NCBI GenBank assembly: GCA_003116995.1
Contig: BDSL01000092.1
Location: 1-64,000 of the forward strand
Origin: Yamagishiella unicocca
Taxonomy: Eukaryota; Chlorophyta; Chlorophyceae; Chlamydomonadales; Volvocaceae
Reading direction: 5' to 3'
Length of the DNA stretch: 64,000 bases
In this document: in pieces, positions 10,799-21,486 of the stretch
Position numbering within the stretch: the first letter of the stretch is position 1
Layout of the letters: every line of letters starts with the position of its first letter
Program-made: the position numbers and the translations under genes
Notes under the pieces: generated by a model
What the model saw: the letters and a program-made list of their open reading frames with translations, nothing else
Databases searched by the model: none
Told to the model about the DNA's origin: nothing

Positions 10799-13700
10799 TC
10801 ACACCGCCACCCTCTTCTTCCTGCTGCGGACACCGCTGCCCCTGTCCCCCACCCCGGTCACTGTACGGCGGCCATCATCCTCCAAGCCAGGGAAGCGCTC
10901 CGTGAAGCGCTCCGCGCTCATGGCCAGTACCGTCGACAGCGACAAGGACCGCAACGCCGCAGCCGCCAGGGGAGCAGCCGCCAGGGGAGCAGCCGCCAGC
11001 GGAGCAGCCGCCGCAGCCGCTGCTGCTGTCGTAGCGTCCGCTGCGTCCGCCCCCGCGTAGGAAGCGCCCCAGGCAGATGATGCCGCGTCCCGCCCCGCGG
11101 AACCCACGCGCCGTACGCCGCTGCTGGCGGCGGCTGGGGGGGCGGCGGTGCCCCCACCTCGCGGCTGCTGCTGCTGCCGCTGGGGGAGCAGCGGGCCCAT
11201 GCGCGGACGCCCCCGCCCCCTGGGCCGCAGCTCCCGAGCCGCCGCCGCCGCCACAACACCTGCTGCTGCCCCTCCTGCCTCATGGCCGGCTGTTGCGCCC
11301 GCGGCTTCCGTGGATGAGGTGGCGGCGGCGGCGGCCAGGAACGGCAGGCGCCGCAGCCGCGCCTCGGACGCCGCCAGGCAGCGCGCCACCGCCGTGGGCG
11401 GACCCGCCAGCAGCTGCTGCCGCCACGGGAACGAATCCAGCTGCGAGCTCGGGCCCAGACTAGCACCAGCACCAGCATCACGCTCACCGCGGACAGCACT
11501 CCAGGGGCACGCGGCATGAAGCGATCCGGACGTGGTGGCGGCGGCGGATCCCGGCAGCACCGCCTCCGCCGCCTCCGCCACTGCCGCCTCCAGCGCCCGC
11601 CACCTCCCCGCCAGCGCCTCGGGGCTGTAGCCCAGGAGGCCCGGCTGAGCGACTAGGAGCGCCAGGGCACGGGCGCGGGCGGAGTCCTCCTCGAGCTGCA
11701 GGTGCCGCTGCTGGTGGGCCGCCGCCGCCCCGCTGGACGCAGCACACTCCCCGCCGCCACCTCCGCCGCCGTCGGCAGTGACCTCACCGGCCTGAACACC
11801 CGGGGGCTCCGTCTCCGCCGCCTCCGCCCCGCCATCCGGGCCTATCCGAGGGGCGCTGATGGCCGCCGCCAGCGCGCGCACGCGGGCCCCCACCGCCCCC
11901 GCCGTCAGCGCCAACGCTGGAGGGTAGCGCCGTACAATACCCGCCGCTGCCGCCTCCGCCGCGTCCTCCTCTAGAGCGGCCGCCTCCGCATCCGCCGCCC
12001 CTCCGCCGCCGCCCGCCCCGACCCCGCCTCCCCCTCCAGCCCCCCCTCCCCCGCGTCCCAGCTCCTCCGCCAGCCCCCGCAAGCGGCCCCGCAGTGAGCC
12101 TGCTCTCAGCTCCAGGAGGGACGGCCAGCAGCGAGCTAGGGACTGAGTGGCACGCCTGTGTGGTGTGTGTGTGTGCGTGTGTGTGTGTGTATGTGTGTGG
12201 CGGGGTCGGGGTCGGGGTCGGAGCAAAATTGGGCGGGGGGCGACTGAAGTGTCGCAGCCGGGGCCGGGTCAGACGGCAGCTATTATACCTATGTCATGTA
12301 ACCGGCCTTTATACCATCCCCCTCCCCTGCTCCCCCCCGTCTACTTGCCGCTCCTCTCCTGTGGACCACCACCTTCATCGACCTCGGTTTGTCGGCCGCG
12401 GATTCGCGGATTATCTTATACACCCCCTCCCACCCCCCCGCAAACTAGGTGCCCGCCGACCGTGCGCCAACTATCCTGTCCTTTTCGCGTCAAAGCTTTT
12501 TATGCCCTAACCCCCTTTGCCTCGCCTGTCCATTCTCAGGGCCGCCGCCAGCGCCACCAGATTGCCCTCCAGCGCCTCCGGCTGCCGCGTCAGCAAGTTG
12601 GGCTGCTTGGCGGCCGTGGCAGCAGCCGCGGCAAGGCCGCCGCCGCCCACCGCCCCCGCGTCGTGCTGGTCGTCATCGTCATCTCCGCCGTCGTCGTAGT
12701 CGGGTCGGCCCCCCTCCCCCTCCGCGGTTTCCCTCGAATCCCCCTCCGCGCCCGCTCCCTCCAGCACCCGCTGCAGCGCCCTCAGTCGCTCCAGCACCTG
12801 CTGCGGCCTCCAGCCCCGAGTGAGCACCACCGAGGAGGAGGCCAAGCGGCTCGCGGTACTGCAGTGCGGGGGGGTTACAATAAAAGAACCGGTAATGCGA
12901 CTGGGGAAATGTGCGGGGGGGGGCGAGGAAAACCGTGTACGGAAGTGAAAACCGTTTAGAACAGGAGGGATGCGGAGGGGTGCGACTGACATGTGGTGTG
13001 GTGTCACTGCACGTGTACTGCACTAGCACTTCAGTACTTGCAGTACTAGTACAACAACCATGGTGCAATCTCAAATGGCTTGCTGTAAGTTGTGCGGGTT
13101 ACTCGGCTCCGCCTCCAGCCCCTCCGCCCCTCACCTCGCGCTGACGCCCTCTCGCTCCAAAACCACCTCCAGCCCCTCCTCCTGCCGCCACTGCGCCACC
13201 GGCAGCGGCCCGACCCTGATCCCCACATCCCGCCACAGCTGCGACACCCCGCTGAAGCGAGGAGGCTGCCGCCGCCGCCCGCTGCCCCCACCGCCACCAG
13301 CAGCGGCGCTGCTACTGCTGCGGCCGCTCACGGCGGCGCCGCGGCCAGTGGCATCGCCGCCGCCGCCTCCCGGTTCGAGCCCCGTCTCCTGAAGAAAGCG
13401 CAGCAGTCCTAGGGGCCGGTGCGACCGCCTGAGGGCCGGAGACTCCTCGCCGCCGCCGCCGCCGCCAGCGAATGGAGCGGTGGAGCCGGCGCGGCGCGGC
13501 AGCTGCCAGGGCAGGGGCCGGGCGGTCAGCGACGCCATTGCTGGATCCATTAGATCCATCGAAACCTGGGCAGCATGGGAGTGGTCGGTTGGGGTAACGG
13601 TGTCGTACCCGATGGCGGCGGAGGCCGAGCCACTCGCAGCTGCACCACTGGCGGCGGCGGGGGCGGTATCGGTCGCCAGCTGCCGCGGCACTTGCCCGTC

Positions 13701-16700
13701 TGCTGCCGGCTGAGGCACCTTCATGATTTCCGTCGCCGCCGCCTGCTCCCGCCCCAGCAGCGCCGACAGGTGCTGGGTCGTGGCTCCAGGGAGGTCCTGG
13801 GCGGCCAGCAGCAGCTTCGCGCGGATGCGGGCCTGGGCGGTTGGGTCGGTTGGGGTTGAGGCCGGGGGCGCAGGTCGGGTTGGAAGCACGCAGCGGAGTC
13901 GGTGAAAGGAACTTAGAAGGTTGGAGGTCGGAAGCGGAGAGGGGGAAGGGGAAGGTCCGGGAACAGCAGCTGCACGACAGAGCAACGCGCGGAGCGGAAC
14001 TGGGGGTGGGACACCCCATCAGGCACACGCCCGCATCACCCCCGAACATGCTCCGCCGCGGAAACACGTCCCTGCGGGGCCGCGTGTGAGGCCCCCGCCC
14101 CTGCTCCCAGCTTCAGAGCTTATTCCTGACTTATCCTTGTGCGTTGTCATTTCCTTCCCCTTCCTCCCCCTACCTTCCCCCCCCCTCACTAAACAACCGT
14201 ACCAAACGTTTCCTACTCGGTTGCACTTTTCAGTCACCACCCCCTTCCCGCACTAGATTCACGGATTATCGTATACCCCCCGGACGCCTGTGCCGTGCAA
14301 CCGGGTCTTCTCCCTCTCCCCCCATACACCCGATTTCCTCGCCACCACCCGCCCCCGCCCCCCAACCGCACCGCACCTTGAGCTCCTCTATCCGCTGCCG
14401 CCGCAGAGTTGAGCGCACGTCACCGACGACTCCGCGACCACGGCCGCGGCCCGCCGGTGCTCCGGCGACCTTTGCGACCGCCGCCGCCGCCGCCGCTGCC
14501 ACCGGACCCTGCTCCGCGGCGGTGGTGCCGCGCTGCCGCTGGTGCTGCCGGCGCCCGCCGTTGCGCTTCTCGGTCGCTCCGAAACCAGCTTCAGAGCGTC
14601 CTGGAGCTTCCGCCAGATGCCGCTGCTGCTGCTGTTGCGGCTCCTGCTCCCCTCCGCCCTGCACCTCCGCCCCCTCCTGCGCCATAACCTGCTGCAGCTG
14701 CAACTGCTGCGGCCGCCGCCGTCCCTGGAGTGCTGGTGACAGGGCTCGGGAGCCAGTACCTGCCACCGTCACCTCCACCGATTTCCCTGGAGCCCTCCCC
14801 GTCGCCACCCCCGGCGAGGAGGGCTCCGGAGCGCCTGCAGCCTCCTCCTCCCTCTCCTCCTCCCTTTCCTCCCCCTGCTCCCTTTCCTCTCCCTGCTGCC
14901 TTTCTTCCTCCTCCCCCTCCTCCTGCTCCCAATCCTCCGCGTCTGAAGACCAGTAAGCTCCCTCGTCATCGCCCGGAGCCCCCACATCGTCGTACTCTTC
15001 GTCGTACGTGGCGGCATGTAAGAACCTGCCGTACCCCGCCAAGCTGCCGGCGGACAGCGCGCTGCGCTCGGCGGCGCCGCCGCGTGTGTCCCACTGACCC
15101 CACGACGCGTTGCCGTACATAAGGCCCTCCTCCACCTCGAAGGGATGCAACAGCGCCGGCGGGTCGGCGGAGGGCCGGAGCGACGGAGCTGCGGCGCCGC
15201 TGCTGCTGCCGTACCGCAGAGGAAGCATGGACGGCCCTGCCGCCGCAGCGCCACTGGATCCAGGTCCAGACCCGAAGCCGAAGCCAAATCCGAACCCTCC
15301 GCGCCGCGCCGCCATGGGATCCAGGGCGTCTGCCAGCGCAGATCCGGGGTTTGGGGGGAAGGCATCCAGATCGAAGAAGGGCGCCCGTGCCGGTCGCCTC
15401 AAGGAGGAGGTGGAGGGGCGCGGAGCAGCAGGCGGCGGCGCAGCGGAGGTGGCGGTGCTCGTCCCGTACGACGATGATGACGGCGACGATGACGGCCAAG
15501 CGACAGAGTCCCCCCTGGCTGCGTCCGCCTTTAACTCTGCCTCCGCCTCAGCCGCAACGGCCGCCGCCTCTCTGGCAGCACGCTTGCGGAGCAGCAGCTT
15601 CTTGCGTATGAGCCTGGGTGGGGGGTGCCGTGTATTAGAGAATCAACCGCTAAACTGACAACCGCTGAGCTGTTAACCGCCGCCGCCCCCACCGCCCCTG
15701 GCTGTCGCCCTGCTGGGCGACACCCATGACCTCCCTCACTCACTTCGTGCCTCCGCCGGCCGACTCTCCCAACCGTCAACCGCCCCTTCTCACCGGTATA
15801 CCGGGTTCAGCACCGCCCTCCCGCCAACTGCATCCTCGGGGCCAATTTCCCAGCAGGTGCTACTGCCATTACCACCGCCGCTACTGCCGATGATAGTGCT
15901 GCCGGCAGCATCGGCGGCGGCGCTGCCGCTGTCGGCGCTCCGTCTGGCGGTGGCTGCTGCTGCGGGCGAGCCGGCCGGGGGCGAGGTGGCTGGTTCCGGA
16001 GCCAACCGGCCCCGCCGGCGCAGGTGCTGCTGCAGCTGTTTCTTGCGGATGAGGCGGAGGACCGGGTTCAGGCCTGAGGCGTAGAGGCGGAGGCAGGGTT
16101 GAGGCGGACTGCCCATGTGTCGCAGTACGAGCTTCTTCGCGGCCTAGAAGACAGCCCCGCCCCGATGTGACAAACACGCGCGTGCCTACGCCACCCCGCC
16201 ACCCCTCGCCGACCATGCGCCAACTATCCTGTCCCGTTGCGTAATACGGTTTTATACACCCCCCCCCCCGGGTTCTTTCCTTGCAACCCCCGCCCCGCCC
16301 CGCACCTACCCGAGCCCCTGCCTCGCTTGCGACCATGAGAGTCGTCGCCGCCATCGCTGTCACAGCCCCCGGCCTCCCCGGCAGGACCGCCGGCAGCGAC
16401 AGCAGCAGCATCAGCAGCAGCAGTAGCAGCAGCAGTATCAGCAGCAGTAGCACCAGAAGCAGCGGTATCAGTACCAGCAGCAGCGTCATGTCCGACTGCG
16501 CCGCGATGGCTACGGCCACGTGCTGTCACCGATACGAGATCCGGTGCGGTTCTAGATCCAGAACATCCATCTGCGGCCTCGCGCTGCGCCGGGGGCAGCA
16601 TGAGGCCGCCCAGCATGACGTCAGCGATGTCATCGCCGGCCCATGGGTCGGCGGCGGCAGCGTCGGACGGTGCCGGCGCCGCGCCGGTGCTGCCTCCCCT

Positions 16701-19427
16701 GGAGCCGTGCGGGTAGGGGTGGCGGCGCCGCAGCTCGTGCTTCCGAATCATCCTGCGTCACGACATGACATGACGTACGCGGAGGGGGGGGATGAGGAGG
16801 AGGGGGAGGGGGGGAGGGGGAGGGGGATGCGGGGGAGGGCGGTCGAGATGGCGGCGGGCTGTGGCAAAAGGTGTTGCTGTTGGTGTTGGTGTTGGTGTTG
16901 GTATTGGTGTTGGTGTTCGTATTGGTGCGGTGGTGGTGGTGGTGGTGCGGTGGCGGTGTTGGTGGTGGTGTTGGTAGTGGTGATGGTGTTGGTAGTGGTG
17001 TGGGAGGGGGGCAACAGTTTGACAGCCGTCAGCCTTCATCCATGAGCCTTAGAAGAAAGGCAAGAAGGGGGACAACAGCCGCCGCGGCCGCCTGGAGCTG
17101 CCGTACGCACCGGTAGACGGGGTTTAGGAGCGACAGCTCCGAAATCAGGGCCTCCCTCAGCAGGCTGCTGCTGCTGCCGTCACCACCGCTGCTATTGCCG
17201 CGCGACCTCGAAGCTGTCGAAGCTGGCGCCTCTCCGGCGTCGTACGGCTCGTACGGCGTTGGCGCCAGCGTCACTTCGATCAACCCAGCGTCCTCGCCGC
17301 CGCCGCCAGCGCCGCCAGCGCCGTGCATTTGCCAGCCAGCGGCGCTGCGCCCTCCCAAAAGGGCCGTCGGCAGCCGGTCCGCCGCCCACACGTCCGCTGC
17401 CGCCGCTGCTGCCGTCGATTCAGCCCCCGATGTCGGCGCATCAAGAGGAGAGCCCTGACGGCCCCAGCCGCCGCCGCCGCCGCTGCCGTCCTCTCTGTCA
17501 GCACCACCACCACCCCCCCGTTGCCGCCGCCGCATCTCTATCTGACGAATGCGCACCACTCGGTCCACGGCGGAGTGGCCGGTAGCGGGGAACAGCAGCA
17601 GTGGCGACCGCCCCGGCTCCGGCTCGGGTTGCCGCGCCACATCCGGGACCTCTCCCCGCCCCCGCTGCTCGCGCTGCTGGTGCTGCTGGCGTTGCTGGTG
17701 CCCTCGCAGCGGCTCCTGTCTGCCGCTAGGCTGCCGCTGACCGCGAGGTGGCCCCTGGCTGCCGCTAGGGGCGTCAACGACGGCGGCAGTGCTGAAGCGG
17801 CTGAAGCCACCTTCATTGGTGCTGCCGCCGCTGCCGCCGCCACTGCCGCTGCCGCCGCTGCCGCCGTCGTTCTCGTCGCTGGCCGCTGGTCGCCCCCCGT
17901 CCTGACGCCGCTGCGTCCTCTGTCCGGGGGACCGCCCTCGCGGGTGACCCTCGTCCCTGCCGCCGAGTGCGCCCTGGCGACTGCTTCCGATGGCGGCGGC
18001 CTCACCAGCACCGCTACTGCTGCCACCTGCGCCGCTGCCTCGGCCCCGGCCGCCTGGGGGACCTCGGGTCTCGTCGCCACCTGACGGAGGTGGCAGCTGC
18101 TCGCGGATGGCCGCCGGATGCTGCTGCTGCTTTGGAGACGGTGCAGGTGCGGCGAGGGAGCGGAGCGGCACAGTAGCAGCGCGGCCGCCGCCGCTCCCGT
18201 CACCGATCCTGCTGCCTTCTCCGTATTGGTGGCGGTAGTGGTAGTGGTGTTGTAATTCCTTTTTGCGAATCAGCCTGCCGGAGGGGCCCGGGTGGAGGAG
18301 GCGGTTGAGGGCGGCTCAGGGCGAGAGGGTAAGGGCGGGTATCAGGGAACGAGGCACTGCCCTCCCTGGAGGCAGCCGCCTCTCCCTCCCGCGTTGACCT
18401 GCAGCTGTGCCCACGGATCCACCCACCTGTACACGGAGTTCATTTGGGGCTGGCCGCCAGCCAGGCCCCAGCCCGACATGACGCTGCCGGCAGGCGGCAG
18501 CGGAGGCAGCGGAGGCGGCGGCGGGGCCGCAGGGTGCTGCCGGGCCGGGGGCGGCGGCGGGGGGGGCGGCGGCACCAGCATGATGGAACTGTCGTACGGA
18601 GCGTCCGCGCCGCCTCCTCGTTCCTTGCCGCACCGCTGAGCGCCACCACCAACAACCCAAACACCACCACCGCCGTTAGTCCTCTCAACGCCTCCCTCGA
18701 GCCCTGACGTGCTGGGGCCTGACGTGCTGCATGCGCCTGGATCGCTGTGCCCGTCATCAGAGACACGCAGGAGGAGGGCTTCGCCGCTGCCGCCGCCGCC
18801 GCCGCCGCTACCAGCACGTTTTCGACCTTTAGCGCCGCCGAGTGCGTCGCTGGGTACGGCAGCGGCAGCGTTGGCGCCGCCACCTGGGGCGGGGAGTGAC
18901 ACCGCCAGGGCCTTGGCGAACACACCTTCAGCAGCCCCGCCTGGGGGAGCCACCGCAGCCCCGCCTGGGGGAGCCATCACAGCCGCCGCCGGTAGTGTCA
19001 CCGTGGCGTTGACTTCCCGGCAGCGGTAGCGGCGTCGCTGACCCGGCGCAGCGCCAGCAGCAGCCCCCTGGTCCGCCATCGCAACCTCATCTGAGCTGGG
19101 GCGGGTGCCTGCGCTGCTGCCGCCACGGCGGCTTTGGCTCGCGCTGCCGCGTCGCTGTGCTGCCGTGGAGCCAGCACCGGGGCTCGCTGCACCTCTGTAG
19201 CCTGAACCAGACACCTGTGCGCCTCCATTTGCTTGGCTCGCTGCGAAGGGCTCTAGCGAGCCCGGTTGGCCGTCCGCAACTCCCGCAGCTGTCGCCCTCC
19301 ACGGTGCACTTGGTAGCCTTTTAGAGCAAGGCTTACGAGGGCAAGCTAGCGATGGCGTTATAAGCCAGCCCGGAATTCGCACAGGTGACCAAAGAAGAGA
19401 GCCATGCCGGTGAAATGAAGGCCCCAT
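10799..19427 (-). CDS. mTERF-like organellar protein with recurring NxVYR/LIRKKEL motif, copy A
   Basis: Eight minus-strand exons join with fully consistent phases: 18427-19427, 17111-18274, 16310-16752, 15794-16073, 14377-15613, 13135-13832, 12526-12858 and 10799-12155. Their total is 6513 nt, about 2170 residues. All donors are GT except exon 7, which is GC (GCGAGG). The ATG at 19425-19427 opens a Ser/Arg-rich, acid-poor N-terminus (MGPSFHRHGSLLWSPVRIPG), as in organelle presequences. The N-terminal two thirds are low-complexity (Gly, Pro, Gln and Glu runs), punctuated by a motif NxVYR followed by LIRKKEL. The motif falls at exon junctions 1/2, 2/3 and 4/5 and inside exon 4. Exons 6-8 carry at least five mTERF-type helical repeats, for example SVVLTRGWRPQQVLERLRAL, KQPNLLTRQPEALEGNLVAL, VRRYPPALALTAGAVGARV and VAQPGLLGYSPEALAGRWRA. 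Known mTERF proteins bind nucleic acid in mitochondria or plastids; that role is inferred here. The length far exceeds usual mTERF proteins, so two fused genes remain possible. Confidence 0.75.
12160..12206. repeat. (TG)n microsatellite forming the exon 8 acceptor tract (copy A)
   Basis: A TG/CA dinucleotide run lies just upstream, on the minus strand, of the exon 8 acceptor (CACACAG|GCGTGCC at 12155/12156). It therefore takes the place of a polypyrimidine tract. The tract is shorter in copy B (about 41405-41439). Confidence 0.8.
16873..17000. repeat. Intronic TTGGTG hexanucleotide repeat (copy A)
   Basis: Repeats of TTGGTG and GGTGGT lie within intron 2 of the mTERF-like gene (intron 16753-17110). 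The matching tract in copy B (about 46535-46640) is shorter and differently arranged. Confidence 0.85.
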
Positions 19428-20938
19428 GCTGCTGACCAAACTTCCCGATGTCCACCCTTGGCCTTACGGAAGCAATTTAAATTCACTCCATAGCGAAAAG
19501 CCGTCGCCTTCCTAGCCCAGCATGCCCCTGTAAACTGCGACTAGCACGTAACGGGAGGCAGGATAGCGGGCCAAGTTGAATATCGAGCATACCGAACAAT
19601 TGGGGTCAACAGAAGTGTTGATTAACCTCGACATGTACCATAACTTCGTGGCGCTGGGAAACCGAAACGGCCGTTAGTCTACCGCGCCAAGTTTCGTGAC
19701 TTGCTTAGGAACAGCCTCTATGTAATGATTGTGTATCGAGGATAGGTTGTAAAGTGGTTCGCTACGGAATTGTTTTGCTGCCTGCATGTGAGCACGCTTG
19801 AACCTTGGTCCGATCGTCGTATGTCGTAACACAAGCCCGCTGCGAGCCTGTGACAATCTATCATGGCTACCGCTGCAAATTCTCTGTGGACGGAATCAAC
19901 TTCGGTAGCTGGGCTCTCGGGAGTCAGGAGCCGTGCTTCGCGAGCACCCAGCGCGCACCGCTGCATACGCAAGCATATGAACACAGCCCAGGGAGAGGGG
20001 TGTGAAATATAGCGGCGTTTAACGATGGCCTAGGGGCCACACTGATCGCATCTGCTGGACATTCTCCCCAAACGCACCTACAGTATGCACGGAGGGCCTA
20101 CATCCGGTGACAGGTAAAGCCTTATAGAATCTTACAAGGGGTTGCCTTCGGATACCTGCATGAATAACTTTACAGTCTGCCGCGGGCGATTGTCCCGATA
20201 GACCTCCCCGCCATGCAGGACATTGTACCGCAAATTAATGAGGCACGCGACTGCAGGTCGCGTCCGCCATCCCCATCAAAGCCTCCCCCACGAGGGATGT
20301 CATCTATGATATCCCGCTAGGGTCGGTCGGTGACGCTAATCATCAAGCAAGGCAGATAGGTCCCGCGCCGGACGCAACATACTGCCACGCCCCAGCGCCG
20401 GCACGTACATTTCACCGGCACTGGTTCCGGAGCCAGGACATCTGCGTTCCCGCTTGTATGCTGTTGCCGTAACTACAGCGCCTCTGTTGCTGTTAGGATT
20501 GATTGCGTCATGGATTCGGTTTCCACTCGTTTCAATAGCGATGGGGACACGTGTGATTCAGGTCGGGCGCAGGGCCCTTCTGACCAAATCCGTTGGTGCC
20601 GCAGAGTACTTAGCGGAACCACGCCTCATTCCTCGGCGTGGTTCTTCTGCTTGGTTGTTTTGGTTGTGCTTCTACACAATGTAACACACCGCGCTTGAAG
20701 AACGCCCGCAGCTCCTTGCTGCGTGAATAGGTCACGAGGTCGACTCAGCCGCAGTCAGCGCCGCCTTTACGTTTGGAACTTGAGACCCTGCAGCTTGGTA
20801 ACCTGCAGCCCGCCTGCCAGCAGCGCCAGTCCGCAGGGCTGTGGTGCCGCGCGCCCGCGCCACCCAGCAACAGGTCGAGACAATACAACGCGAAACGAGC
20901 GCTGCGGGTCCACGCACAGTCGGGCCCGTCCACCTTCC
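19428..20938. other. Upstream region of the mTERF-like gene; no gene seen (copy A)
   Basis: The sequence is AT-richer than the exons and near-identical in copy B up to about 20524. Only short unconvincing frames occur. It should hold the promoter of the minus-strand mTERF-like gene. A dispersed-repeat copy occupies about 20525-20875. Confidence 0.5.
20525..20875 (+). repeat. Dispersed repeat R, copy next to the duplication breakpoint
   Basis: This matches, in inverted orientation, blocks within 60586-61165. Shared blocks include GGCGCAGGGCCCTTCTGA and the segment from CACCACAGCCC to the CGCAGCAAGGAGC(C/T)GCGGGCGTTC block. It ends about 60 bp before the right breakpoint of the segmental duplication. 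The copy B version (about 50345-50651) has two small deletions. The repeat is non-coding and probably an old mobile-element remnant. Confidence 0.7.
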
Positions 20939-21486
20939 ATTGCCTGGCGGCACAGATAGCAGCTGCTCTGCCACTCGCATCGGCACATACCGGTCACCCC
21001 ACCCCCCCACTGCTCTAGCTACTAGTTGGTGCACCGCTGATGAGGGAGCCCTCTGAGCCAACCCTCCGTTGCTGGCGCTTGCACTCCGGGACCTTGATTG
21101 TCCAGACTTTATGGCGGTTTGCTGGGGGGGGTCTTTTCCGTCTCGTCTCGTAAGAGTGTCAGTTGATGTGCCTGCTTACCTTCGGACCTGGAGTCCGCTG
21201 CTGTAACGAATAATATTGCTATGTTCCGCAGTGCCGAAGGGGTCAAAGAATGCGCGGACAGGCCACCGATGTTTCTTGGCTGGGACGCGGGGTTTCCCGG
21301 CACCTACTTATGAGCTGGAGGCTGCATGTGCAACGTGCTGATAAATCTGCGTCGTCGTCGTCCTGGGCCGGCTGTACGAAAACCAAAGGGCCGGCTTGGC
21401 GGCCGTTTCTGCCCAACCACCATGACTTTCCCCTCAACCCCGGCCCCCCCTTTTAAATGTGTGGCTTATTACGCCGATATTGGTCC
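20939..21486. other. Start of the spacer between copies; no firm gene
   Basis: This is unique sequence right of the breakpoint. A plus-strand frame, 21326-21655, has coding-like text (GSDVIVVIVDIETLLQYV) but overlaps the minus-strand Pro-rich frame. I could not assign it. Confidence 0.35.

Larger units (their letters stand above)
1..20938. repeat. Segmental duplication, copy A (cut by left window edge)
   Basis: This segment is repeated in direct orientation as copy B at about 29192-50714. Position 1 aligns with 29192 and position 20938 with 50714. The offset drifts from 29191 to 29805 and back to 29776 through indels. Non-repetitive parts are almost identical, while GC-rich low-complexity coding parts carry many indels. 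After 20938 the sequences diverge abruptly: both share a GTCCACCTTCC end, then A continues ATTGCC and B continues TGCGAC. The left boundary of the unit is outside the window, so the true period is at least 29 kb. A haplotig or assembly artefact is the main alternative. Confidence 0.97.

Noticed and set aside
13360..13395. GGTTCGAGCCCC resembling a tRNA T-arm
   Set aside because: No acceptor stem, D-arm or anticodon arm can be built around it, and it lies inside an mTERF-like exon.
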